Positions 16,397 through 23,681 of a stretch of DNA of 64,000 bases are shown in pieces. Below the pieces are notes generated by a model, which saw only the letters and a program-made list of their open reading frames with translations, made no database searches and was not told the DNA's origin. A program made the position numbers and the translations under genes. Source of the stretch: Vibrio tetraodonis (GTDB taxonomy: Bacteria; Pseudomonadota; Gammaproteobacteria; Enterobacterales; Vibrionaceae); NCBI RefSeq assembly GCF_003350295.1, contig NZ_QLYY01000022.1:49687-113686 (forward strand), read 5' to 3'. Position 1 is the stretch's first letter, and each line of letters begins with the position of its first letter.

Positions 16397-17542
16397 TTAA
16401 CCGAATGTTTTAATTGCGTCGTCGACGTATACTTTAAGCAGTTCATCGTCTTGATTGAGTTCAATAATTGAGTGCTCATTTGGACGATAAGCGCCCCAAT
16501 CGATAACCAAGACCCATTCGCCGTTTTTATATCTTTGCAAGTTGTTGCGAGTTTCATGCAGATAGCATCGCGCGCCGATGATCTCGCCATCAGCTTGTAG
16601 GCTTGACAGCCAGTTGCTTAACTGAGCAATGCGCTGTTTGAAGAAGTCAAAGTCTAGGTTGTATTTCATTGTGTCGCGGTGCGACTTAATGAGCTCGCGG
16701 CACAACTGGTTTTCAATCCCGATGATATTGCCAAAACTGCCATCAGCGGTGCGAGTGCCAAGGAACATCAAGCCGCCATTTGGATCGCGAATCGTTACCG
16801 ATACTCCAGCTTTATTCAACTCAACCCCTTCACTGTTTTTATCATTCACGCGGTATCCGACAATACGTGAAATATCATCCAAAGGAGTCGAAGCACCATT
16901 TGGTGTTTGAGAAGGTTTAACACTGCACCGCGCCGCCATACCAATCACAGAAGGTGGAATAGTATGATCCCAGCGCTCACCATTAACATCACAACACCAT
17001 ACTCGCTTGTGAGTATCTCCAAGCAATGCAGCAAATGTCTTCGCCGCTTCTGTGGTACCGTTGGGGCCATCGACCCAAGCTTCACAGTAGGTTTGGTTGG
17101 CAACACCAGCCAGTGCATGAGCAACTTCAATACTGTGAAAACCAGGCGCGGCAATATTGGTTGGCGCTTCAGGGCAAGCTTTAAAGGCGTGAATACCCGT
17201 TAATCGGCCGGCACTTGAAGTCCCACCAATCACATTGTTAAGGTTGGTTGCTTTGTTAGCATTTTCTTCGTACATAATGACGTAACATGGCACTTGAGCC
17301 ACTTCTAGAAAATACTTGACGCTGTTATACAAAACGCCGGCTGGCTTTTCTCTTGTATCAATCAGTGCTAAGTCAGCAAGGGTGCGAATTTTCACTGGCT
17401 CGCCATAGTCAACATCTTGACTCTTGTGTTTGGTCGTACCAATAAAGCCACCAAGCTGGTTATCTACACCGCCCATAGGGCCTAGCGGTTCACTCACTTC
17501 CAGAGAAATCCCGTTATGAGTTTGTGTGGTTATCTTTGCCAT
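16397..17542 (-). CDS. Contractile tail sheath protein (P2 FI-like)
   Basis: The 381-aa sheath subunit contracts to drive the tube through the target envelope. It shows the FI pattern: an N-terminal HNGISLEVSEPLGPMGGVDNQ, the PAGVLYNSVKYFLE block, GLMFLGTRTADGSFGN near residue 260 and a C-terminal handshake arm (ELLKVYVDDAIKTFG). Length is close to P2 FI (396 aa). The presence of sheath makes this an R-type rather than an F-type particle. Confidence 0.95.
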   Translation of the reverse strand: MAKITTQTHNGISLEVSEPLGPMGGVDNQLGGFIGTTKHKSQDVDYGEPVKIRTLADLALIDTREKPAGVLYNSVKYFLEVAQVPCYVIMYEENANKATNLNNVIGGTSSAGRLTGIHAFKACPEAPTNIAAPGFHSIEVAHALAGVANQTYCEAWVDGPNGTTEAAKTFAALLGDTHKRVWCCDVNGERWDHTIPPSVIGMAARCSVKPSQTPNGASTPLDDISRIVGYRVNDKNSEGVELNKAGVSVTIRDPNGGLMFLGTRTADGSFGNIIGIENQLCRELIKSHRDTMKYNLDFDFFKQRIAQLSNWLSSLQADGEIIGARCYLHETRNNLQRYKNGEWVLVIDWGAYRPNEHSIIELNQDDELLKVYVDDAIKTFG

Positions 17543-17730
17543 TATTTACTCTCTTCGTTTAATTCAAGGGTATTATTCATCAGGTGGTATTCAGCTTGAG
17601 AAGGCATCAAACTGATGATCTCACCAGGCTCGCGCCAGCGTTGAAGAATGCGCTTTTCCACCAGCATTCGGTAATCACGCGGATCGTTTTCTCCCTTAGC
17701 GCGAGAGGTTGAGGCTTTTTTGCTTGCCAT
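17542..17730 (-). CDS. Small protein upstream of the sheath gene
   Basis: I start this 62-aa protein at ATG 17728-17730 (MASKKASTSRAKGEN...) because GGAG lies nine bases upstream. Longer in-frame starts run back into a terminator hairpin. It has a basic, flexible N-terminus and a short helical end (DYRMLVEKRILQRW). The gene is one base from overlapping FI. No family recognised; small tail-associated genes occupy this slot in some P2-like clusters. Confidence 0.6.
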   Translation of the reverse strand: MASKKASTSRAKGENDPRDYRMLVEKRILQRWREPGEIISLMPSQAEYHLMNNTLELNEESK

Positions 17731-17745
17731 TGGCATTTGCTCCAT

Positions 17746-17775
17746 ATAAAAAGCCCTGCAAAAGTGCAGGGCCAA
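17746..17775 (-). terminator. Intrinsic-terminator-like hairpin (second of a tandem pair)
   Basis: Stem GCCCTGCA/TGCAGGGC (17753-17773) with a five-base loop is followed leftwards by TTTTTAT. It lies just upstream of the 62-aa gene and the sheath. Confidence 0.85.
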
Positions 17776-17790
17776 AGTTGATATTTAGAT

Positions 17791-17818
17791 ATAAAAAAAC
17801 CGCCGAATAGGCGTTTGG
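17791..17818 (-). terminator. Intrinsic-terminator-like hairpin (first of a tandem pair)
   Basis: Short stem CGCC/GGCG with A/T extension pairs and seven T residues on the leftward transcript. It is placed directly after the fourth fibre chaperone and shares its flank with the hairpins at 18961 and 20101. Confidence 0.7.
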
Positions 17819-18097
17819 TTATAGCTCTTGGGGTAGTGGGTATCGAGCATTAATCTGTTCGACTTTTTCTCGGCACGCTTGCTCTTTTTGCGCATCTCGT
17901 TCAAATTGCAAATCAAGCAGCATGGGGTAGACTTCTTTTTGATACGCTGCATTTCTTTTGTCTACCACAGCTTGCTGTTGCGCTGCCAAAACAATTCGCG
18001 CTTTTTCTTCCGCCGGAATTTCGAGTGATTCAAATAGCTCGGAGCTAGGGTCAAAGTTGACATAACTTTGGTTATTGTAATTAAAAGAGATTTCCAT
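17819..18097 (-). CDS. Tail-fibre chaperone, type B (cassette 4)
   Basis: This 92-aa protein is paired with the fibre gene just upstream. Its C-terminal half (KEQACREKVEQINARYPLP) closely parallels the 90-aa protein at 20128 (KEQQWRDKVAEIKVRYPLP), defining a type B chaperone; both also have a middle segment with an 'R.AY' pattern. By position it corresponds to P2 gpG/pyocin fibre chaperones that fold the trimeric fibre. It belongs to no larger family I can name with certainty. Confidence 0.75.
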   Translation of the reverse strand: MEISFNYNNQSYVNFDPSSELFESLEIPAEEKARIVLAAQQQAVVDKRNAAYQKEVYPMLLDLQFERDAQKEQACREKVEQINARYPLPQEL

Positions 18098-18105
18098 GCT
18101 GCCTC

Positions 18106-18882
18106 CTATGACTTAAATGGAACGTTAGATAGGGTATTATCTTTATTCGCTCCTAGGATAAGATCTTCTACATATTCAAAGCCTGTGGAGGATCTCACAA
18201 CGAGATGAGCAGGATTAGAAAGATAGCCTTTGTTTATTTGTATATCCGCCTGATTTAACGAAACTTTGTTAGAACATGTATGGATGTGTGGTCCGCCTAA
18301 CAAAACTGCTTTATCGTGAGGAAAGTTTAAAATCATACGACTGCGTGCAAGCGTAAAGCTGCCTCCAGCATAGAAATTAAACCGAGCTGAATCATTGAAA
18401 TCTTTACCACTTGCTTCGATAACAATTGATTGCTTATTCCCGCCGATTCTGATGCTCCCAAATAAATAAATTTCGCCTTGCATATCTAATACTGGGGTAG
18501 ATGCATCATAGTGATAATCAAGACTCATATCTTGGTTTTTAGTCCAAGGCACAATGTCAAGCTGATTAGCAAAAACACTAGTCTCTCCTGTTACCACATG
18601 CCTTTGATTTCGTTGTAATCGGATGGTGCACACGGCGCCTGAATGAGCAGAGCTGAGCGCTTTTTTTACGGTTTTAAAAGGGCGCTGCTCTGAGCCTGTT
18701 GCTGAGTCATCACCCGCTTCGGCATCAACATAAAACAGCTGCTTTTGGGTAAGCCCTGTGTTAGCGCGAATGTCATTCGCTACCGAATCCACTTTTCTGT
18801 CTATATCAGCGATTTTATCTTGAACGGTTTGGGTCAAACGATTCACCGCCTGAATCAACTGACCTGTCTCTGAACTTGCCAT
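18106..18882 (-). CDS. Tail-fibre protein, type B beta-helix (cassette 4)
   Basis: I start at ATG 18882 (MASSETGQLIQAVN...) because GAGGAAA lies five bases upstream. Residues 1-35 carry the shared attachment motif LTQTVQDKIADIDRKVDSV. Then comes YVDAEAGDDSATGSEQRPFK, the opening of a pectate-lyase-like right-handed beta-helix, also present in fibre 2. The C-terminal two-thirds are unique and presumably bind a different surface glycan. It is followed within ten bases by its type B chaperone. Confidence 0.8.
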   Translation of the reverse strand: MASSETGQLIQAVNRLTQTVQDKIADIDRKVDSVANDIRANTGLTQKQLFYVDAEAGDDSATGSEQRPFKTVKKALSSAHSGAVCTIRLQRNQRHVVTGETSVFANQLDIVPWTKNQDMSLDYHYDASTPVLDMQGEIYLFGSIRIGGNKQSIVIEASGKDFNDSARFNFYAGGSFTLARSRMILNFPHDKAVLLGGPHIHTCSNKVSLNQADIQINKGYLSNPAHLVVRSSTGFEYVEDLILGANKDNTLSNVPFKS

Positions 18883-18904
18883 TACTTTCCTCATTAAAGA
18901 TAGA

Positions 18905-18951
18905 AAAACACCCTATCGGCTATTGGTTTTGCCAACACAGATAGGGGCGTT
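18905..18951 (-). terminator. Hairpin with T-run upstream of fibre 4
   Basis: Outer stem CCCTATC/GATAGGG encloses an inner TTGG/CCAA stem and is followed leftwards by GTTTTT. It looks like an intrinsic terminator directly before the fibre 4 ribosome-binding site. Confidence 0.6.
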
Positions 18952-18960
18952 ATTTAGATA

Positions 18961-18984
18961 TAAAAAAACCGCTTAACGCGGTCA
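18961..18984 (-). terminator. Intrinsic-terminator-like hairpin after cassette 3
   Basis: Stem ACCGC/GCGGT (18968-18982) is followed leftwards by seven T residues. It lies six bases after the chaperone stop. The flank TTTAGATATAAAAAAACCGC is identical to that at 17785. Confidence 0.75.
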
Positions 18985-18989
18985 TAGGT

Positions 18990-19226
18990 TTATATTTGCT
19001 CTAGTGTGGGTTTTTGCGGCCAGATAATCTCTGTAGCATCAGTAAAAGTTTGAGGAATATCGCGCAAGGCTTGGCGATACTGGCGAAACGGCGCAGCATC
19101 GAGGCCTTTATCTAAAGCGGTATTAACCAGCTTATCGGCTTCAAACATAAGCTGATCGCGCTTTTCAATCGATTCAACCCAATCTTCTGCCACAAGACCA
19201 CGGTGAGTTACAACTAACATTGTCAT
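18990..19226 (-). CDS. Tail-fibre chaperone, type A (cassette 3)
   Basis: This 78-aa protein shares the block EADKLVNTALDKGLDAAP, then R.YRQALRDI and W..KPT, with the longer protein at 22432. The pair defines a type A chaperone distinct from type B. This pattern occurs in phage tail-fibre assembly proteins. It follows fibre 3 by 12 bases. Confidence 0.78.
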   Translation of the reverse strand: MTMLVVTHRGLVAEDWVESIEKRDQLMFEADKLVNTALDKGLDAAPFRQYRQALRDIPQTFTDATEIIWPQKPTLEQI

Positions 19227-19238
19227 TACTTATTTTCC

Positions 19239-20018
19239 TTATGCTGGATGAAGTTTATTGATTTTACGGATCAACTCAGTTTTCGGGCTGTATAGCACGC
19301 CGTGTTTTTTTGATTTAGGAAAGTGCCCAGTACAAATGGTCGGCAGAGCCAAATAAAGAACATCACCAACACTGGCATTAGTAAAGTCAAGGTCGATATG
19401 TATGTAACGACCAGGATCACGGCCTGAACGATGTTCTATTATTTGCTGCCATTCATCTTTTTGTTTAACATTTAACCAATTGATTTTCGAGGTGCCTTTG
19501 ATTTTGGCGTACGCCATAAAGGTAGCCGAAGGACTATCCTTTACGTGTCGATCGGGAATATAAAAATCATAATGTAGCTCAGATTGAAACGATGTATCAA
19601 GCACCGTCATTTTTAATATATTGAAACTTCGGCTAAAGTTCCGACGTCCTCGTGTGATCCCCATAAAATCGAGGAGCTTTTTCGCTTCTTCGTCGCGACT
19701 TTCTGGGTTAACACCACTGTGCACTCCAATCATTTCAGTTTTAACGCAATCATTACGCAACTTATTTATCCCCATACCCAGGGGATACACGTTTTTATGA
19801 CCATGAGCATTGGCTTCAAGTTCATGGATATCTCTAAAGTCATGGTTATAATTCATCGCGGTAAAGCCGGTGTTATCGACCACACTTTGATTAAACTTTT
19901 GAAAATCACTCTCGGCGCTGGCGACTTTATTATCGATATCCGCCATTTTACCCAACACAGCTTGGGTTAATTTAGTCGTTTCCCTAATTAAGTTGGTTAT
20001 TTCGCTTGTATTGGCCAT
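19239..20018 (-). CDS. Tail-fibre protein, type A (cassette 3)
   Basis: A 259-aa fibre. The N-terminal motif (MANTSEITNLIRETTKLTQAV, then KMADIDNKV) is nearly the same as in fibre 2 and the DNA around its start is almost identical. The distal part is unrelated to the beta-helix fibres: it looks like a compact beta-rich tip (SELHYDFYIPDR..., YIHIDLDFTNASVGDVLYLALP). It has no adaptor gene of its own, so it would have to use one of the two adaptors upstream. Confidence 0.8.
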   Translation of the reverse strand: MANTSEITNLIRETTKLTQAVLGKMADIDNKVASAESDFQKFNQSVVDNTGFTAMNYNHDFRDIHELEANAHGHKNVYPLGMGINKLRNDCVKTEMIGVHSGVNPESRDEEAKKLLDFMGITRGRRNFSRSFNILKMTVLDTSFQSELHYDFYIPDRHVKDSPSATFMAYAKIKGTSKINWLNVKQKDEWQQIIEHRSGRDPGRYIHIDLDFTNASVGDVLYLALPTICTGHFPKSKKHGVLYSPKTELIRKINKLHPA

Positions 20019-20100
20019 GGTATTCCTTATTAAATGGGTTAGCGGCTCTGCTTAGTGATATGGTTGGGCACAGCTGCATGATTTGGGCTTAATTTAGGCA

Positions 20101-20126
20101 TAAAAAAACCGCCGAATTGGCGGTAG
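20101..20126 (-). terminator. Intrinsic-terminator-like hairpin after cassette 2
   Basis: Stem ACCGCC/GGCGGT (20108-20124) is followed leftwards by seven T residues. It sits two bases after the chaperone gene. Confidence 0.85.
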
Positions 20127-20127
20127 T

Positions 20128-20400
20128 TTATGCTTTGGGTGGCAATGGATAGCGGACTTTAATTTCAGCGACTTTATCGCGCCATTGTTGTTCTTTTTCG
20201 GCTGTTTTGTCGTATTGCCATTCACTGTAAATCGGATCGGATTCCAGTGCATAAGCTTGGCGACGCTCGGCCACCAAACTATCGTAAATTGCCTCTTGCT
20301 GCGCTTGGTTGATAACCGCATCGGGAATGTTTGCTTGTTGAGCATCCTCTACTGTGTAGTTAATATAATGTGCACCTTGATGAAAAAACGTTAATAACAT
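20128..20400 (-). CDS. Tail-fibre chaperone, type B (cassette 2)
   Basis: This 90-aa protein ends KEQQWRDKVAEIKVRYPLPPKA, the type B signature shared with the protein at 17819. Its start follows fibre 2 by three bases, with AAAGGG upstream. It pairs with a beta-helix fibre as its relative does, so chaperone type tracks fibre type. Confidence 0.78.
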   Translation of the reverse strand: MLLTFFHQGAHYINYTVEDAQQANIPDAVINQAQQEAIYDSLVAERRQAYALESDPIYSEWQYDKTAEKEQQWRDKVAEIKVRYPLPPKA

Positions 20401-20403
20401 GCT

Positions 20404-21297
20404 TTACCCTTTCTTTTCTGTTAATACTGAGCTGGCTAATAAATTGGTGGCATAGCCATGTAAGCCATATTGCAACCCACTAAATAACTCTCGAGCTTCT
20501 ACCTTAGCGCCAGACGAGTCGAACACTTTTGAATTATGCATACTAAAACGCATGGTAGATCCACCATATTGCAATTCAAACAGTGGTTTTTTATCAGTTG
20601 TTTCGATATCAACATAGGACAAGGCAACTGACATATCCCCTTTCACATCACGTGCACTTGAACGCAAAAAAGGAACTGGCGCTTCATTTGAACCATTACT
20701 TTCAACAAAAATACCTGGGGGCTTAAGGTTGTAATTATGTTGTTTGAATGCAATGGCACCACTAATAAAAGCTCCAGAGTGGGCATGCCACGCTTCACTA
20801 TTTGAGAATAGGCGCGGAAGCATGGTTCTTAAGTAAAGGAATTCCAACTCTCCCCCTGTATGCCCATAAAAACAACCTTTCAATGCGGTGTGATTGTGAA
20901 TATTTAATTCTTTTATTGGTTTAATGATTGTGGGTTTGTAGCCTTCACTCTCCATAGAGGAATAACCACCAACAATAGTCACTTTTCTTGAGCCAATATT
21001 GATTCTAGTATTGAGCTCATAGATAAAGCCTTCTTTAGTTTGTGGTAAAGTGACCCTCACATGCCCCCCGTCGGAGACACTAAAAATAGCGGCTTTTAGG
21101 GTTTTAAATGGTCCATCGGGATTGTTGTCATCACCATTATTTACATCGACGGTAACTCTTTTTTCTGCAAACATGGCTGGGATTTTAGCGACCGCTCTGT
21201 CTACGGTTTGGTCGATATCCGCCATTTTATCCGACACGGTTTGGGTTAATTCCGTCACCGCGCTAATTAAGTTGGCTATTTCACTTGTATTGGCCAT
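20404..21297 (-). CDS. Tail-fibre protein, type B beta-helix (cassette 2)
   Basis: A 297-aa fibre. Residues 1-40 have the attachment motif (SEIANLISAVTELTQTV...KMADIDQTV). VDVNNGDDNNPDGPFKTLKA opens a beta-helix related to fibre 4. The rest (FGEL-like strands, GELEFLYLRTMLPRLF, ELQYGGSTMRFSMHNSKVF) fits repeated short strands. It is the longest of the four fibres and directly follows the long adaptor. Confidence 0.82.
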   Translation of the reverse strand: MANTSEIANLISAVTELTQTVSDKMADIDQTVDRAVAKIPAMFAEKRVTVDVNNGDDNNPDGPFKTLKAAIFSVSDGGHVRVTLPQTKEGFIYELNTRINIGSRKVTIVGGYSSMESEGYKPTIIKPIKELNIHNHTALKGCFYGHTGGELEFLYLRTMLPRLFSNSEAWHAHSGAFISGAIAFKQHNYNLKPPGIFVESNGSNEAPVPFLRSSARDVKGDMSVALSYVDIETTDKKPLFELQYGGSTMRFSMHNSKVFDSSGAKVEARELFSGLQYGLHGYATNLLASSVLTEKKG

Positions 21298-21315
21298 GGT
21301 ATTCCTTATTTGTGT

Positions 21316-22224
21316 TTATTTAATGCGACTTTCCAATGCGTTGAGTCGCAGCTCTTGCTTAATAACACTCAGCTGAGTCGAGACATGGCCTTCGGCCAAA
21401 CTGGTAAAATCGTTACTTAATTGTTCACGAGACCTATCCAAGTCTGCGATGATGGATTCTAGTTTTGTCGAGTGGCTTTCGAGCTGCTCACGCATCTGAC
21501 CAGTAAACTGGTTGTACTCTTTGTTAGCTGCCAGCAAGTCCAACTGCTGCTGAATATCATTGGTTTGGACACTCACTAGGCTTGTGCTTAGCGCAGTAAA
21601 CTCGGTATTGATACGGCCTTGAAAGCGCTCTATCTGACTATCAAGACTGCGCAAATGGGTGGTTTGATTTTCAAGCGTTTGGTTAACTTGCCCAGCAAAC
21701 TCATCGCGCTGCTTTTCTGACTCAAGCATACGCAGCTCTTGCTTTAACGATTGAGCCTGATTATTGACCACACTGGCGCTTAGCGCCGCGAAGTCTTCAT
21801 CAATGAGAATATTAAGATTCTCTACCCCGACATTGACCTTGACTGAATCGGTCGGCAGCGCCGATAAGTCCATGGTAAATGGGATAATGACGTGTGCATT
21901 GGTGGCTTTATAGTTGAGGGTTTTGTCTTTTTCTGAGATGACCCCGAGCAAGGTGCCGCTTGATAACCAGATACCGATTTCACGAATGGCAAATTCGCTA
22001 TCGCCGGAAAACTTGGCGGTACATTGTAGTGATGCTTCTCCTGTGTCCCTGTATTCTGAAATTTCAACCCGCTGCTTTTCATTGCGCAGGCTAGTTTGAG
22101 TCGCGCTAGGTGTGTAGTCTCGGTCACCAACAGAAATCCATTTGATCTCAGCATGAATTCCTTTGGTTTTCTTGTTCACACACTCAGCTAACCCTTGCTC
22201 TGTGATGGTGACAGCTAGTGTCAT
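21316..22224 (-). CDS. Baseplate-fibre adaptor, long form (P2 gpH N-domain, DUF3751-like)
   Basis: A 302-aa protein. The first 145 residues (MTLAVTITEQGLAEC...LGVISEKDKTLNYKATNAHVIIPFTMDLSALPTDSVKV, seen as a continuous domain) match the N-terminal attachment domain of P2-type tail fibres and are strikingly similar to the short adaptor at 23681. The remaining 155 residues are a long coiled coil with repeats (TEFTALSTSLVSVQ, SNDFTSLAEGHVSTQLS). It may extend the fibres further from the baseplate than the short adaptor. Confidence 0.85.
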   Translation of the reverse strand: MTLAVTITEQGLAECVNKKTKGIHAEIKWISVGDRDYTPSATQTSLRNEKQRVEISEYRDTGEASLQCTAKFSGDSEFAIREIGIWLSSGTLLGVISEKDKTLNYKATNAHVIIPFTMDLSALPTDSVKVNVGVENLNILIDEDFAALSASVVNNQAQSLKQELRMLESEKQRDEFAGQVNQTLENQTTHLRSLDSQIERFQGRINTEFTALSTSLVSVQTNDIQQQLDLLAANKEYNQFTGQMREQLESHSTKLESIIADLDRSREQLSNDFTSLAEGHVSTQLSVIKQELRLNALESRIK

Positions 22225-22330
22225 AGCATTCTCACTTTAGTAAAAATAGGTAGTTTGGATAGACAGGGATAACCCTCTTGCTATAAGAAAGCGCTCAATA
22301 TCTTGTGATTGATGTCCGCCGTTAGGCCAA
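22221..22330 (-). pseudogene. Degraded 3' end of a gene I copy
   Basis: Read leftwards in the frame ending ATGCTATGA, the last codons give LPIFTKVRML, against SPIYTIARMP at the end of the intact gene I. The stop overlaps the adaptor ATG in the same way. A TAG interrupts the frame further upstream. This is best explained as the relic of a duplication that began inside gene I and carried adaptor, fibre and chaperone with it. The left boundary of homology is approximate. Confidence 0.65.
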
Positions 22331-22431
22331 CGTCGGCGGCGGTATTGAGAAGATAGAGAAAATAGCTTGGGGTTATCCCCGTCATATCAAAAGCGGATGT
22401 CGACCAAGGTGTTACTTGGTATCGCTTGATT

Positions 22432-22806
22432 TTACTGCGCCGGTTTTACTGCGCCGACTTTCACCAAAAGATTCGTTATTCTCCCTGGTTGTACATCGGT
22501 TGGCTTTGTCGGCCACCTTACGTTAGCAAACACTTGATTTTCAACGGTAATGTCTCTAAGCGCTTGGCGATAGTCGCGTGCAGGCTTAATATCAAGGCCT
22601 TTATCCAACGCAATATTGACCAAGTGATCCGCTTCAATCAGCAAAGGCGCGCGGTGGGCGCGTATTTTCTCAAGCTCTTTTTCTACTTGGTAAGCGCTTA
22701 GGGCTTGCTCTGCTTCGGCTTTAGATAAGCCCATTTCAAGTAGTATGTGCATATCAGCGGGAACATTAATAAGCGTTTCACCGCGAAAGTTAAGTTGTTT
22801 GATCAT
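22432..22806 (-). CDS. Tail-fibre chaperone, type A (cassette 1)
   Basis: This 124-aa protein carries LIEADHLVNIALDKGLDIKP, YRQALRDI and W..KPT, the type A signature. It has an extra N-terminal domain (FRGETLINVPADMHILLEMGLSKAEAE) that the 78-aa relative lacks. The latter may therefore be a trimmed copy. It follows fibre 1 after 65 bp. Confidence 0.8.
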   Translation of the reverse strand: MIKQLNFRGETLINVPADMHILLEMGLSKAEAEQALSAYQVEKELEKIRAHRAPLLIEADHLVNIALDKGLDIKPARDYRQALRDITVENQVFANVRWPTKPTDVQPGRITNLLVKVGAVKPAQ

Positions 22807-22871
22807 AGTGGTATTTAATCCATTTTATCTATAGTCTTAAATGATGGGGCGCTAGGTTGAGAGATCGTAAC

Positions 22872-23681
22872 TTATGTAGTCAAGTTGGATGTAAATGATG
22901 AAGGGGCGGGTTGAGAGAAATCATAGCTTATGTAGTTAAGTGGCACATTATTGTCCGAGTCTCCTGCTTCAGCCTCCGCCAAAGAAACCGTTTTTGATAG
23001 CCAGCTAGCATTAACATGGCTGGCAGAATTGGAATAAATCTCTTCTCCATCCGTTTTACATAATTTAAAAACAATAGGCCTATTCGAGTAGATTTTGTAT
23101 TTAAGTTTACCGCCCCTAAGCATAAACCCAGAATGTGTTCTTGCTTTATAACCGGCCCCAGCTCTGTTGTAGCTTACATCACGCCCGTCTGGATCCATTT
23201 TTTGGGTCTCACACCAAGCATAGAAACCTACTTTGGCCACAGATGGACGATAGCGCTGGCGATTTACTACAGTGCGCAAGTAGTTGGCGTCACCACTCCA
23301 AGGACATGTTTGCCCTTTAAGGATGACTAGAGCTGAAGCCACATGACGATTGGCATTAAAATCATTACTATCCTTGTTCCAACTATAGTGTCTATATATT
23401 TGAATCTCGCTTTCATCCCCTGAAGGCATTTCAAAATACACCGGATAAAATGTATCTTTATCACCATCAACAAAAAATTCAGTCTCATAACGGCCTTGGC
23501 CTTCAATATCTACTGCTTTGGTTTCCTCCTTCCATGCATCAAAACTTTGTTTGGCTTGTTGCAGTGTTTGGTCAATGTGGCCCATTTTATTGGCCACTTC
23601 GGTGGTTTGCGCCTGACTGGCCTCGGTTTGGGCTTGCGCCGCCAGTTTGACCTCTTGCAATTGGTTTAAAATTTCAGACAT
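22872..23681 (-). CDS. Tail-fibre protein, type A (cassette 1)
   Basis: A 269-aa fibre. The N-terminus is a more diverged version of the attachment motif (EVANKMGHIDQTLQQAKQSF). The distal part is beta-rich with many aromatic residues (DTFYPVYFEMPSGDES, GFYAWCETQKMDPDGRD, KLKYKIYSNRPIVFKL). The last of these resembles C-terminal domains of other phage fibres. Its ATG overlaps the stop of the short adaptor (TAATG), so the two are translationally coupled. Confidence 0.82.
   Translation of the reverse strand: MSEILNQLQEVKLAAQAQTEASQAQTTEVANKMGHIDQTLQQAKQSFDAWKEETKAVDIEGQGRYETEFFVDGDKDTFYPVYFEMPSGDESEIQIYRHYSWNKDSNDFNANRHVASALVILKGQTCPWSGDANYLRTVVNRQRYRPSVAKVGFYAWCETQKMDPDGRDVSYNRAGAGYKARTHSGFMLRGGKLKYKIYSNRPIVFKLCKTDGEEIYSNSASHVNASWLSKTVSLAEAEAGDSDNNVPLNYISYDFSQPAPSSFTSNLTT

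Noticed and set aside
22225..22431. GGGGATAACCCC palindrome before the second adaptor as an operator
   Set aside because: No promoter next to it and it lies in degraded sequence; the gene I relic explains at least the proximal part of the gap.
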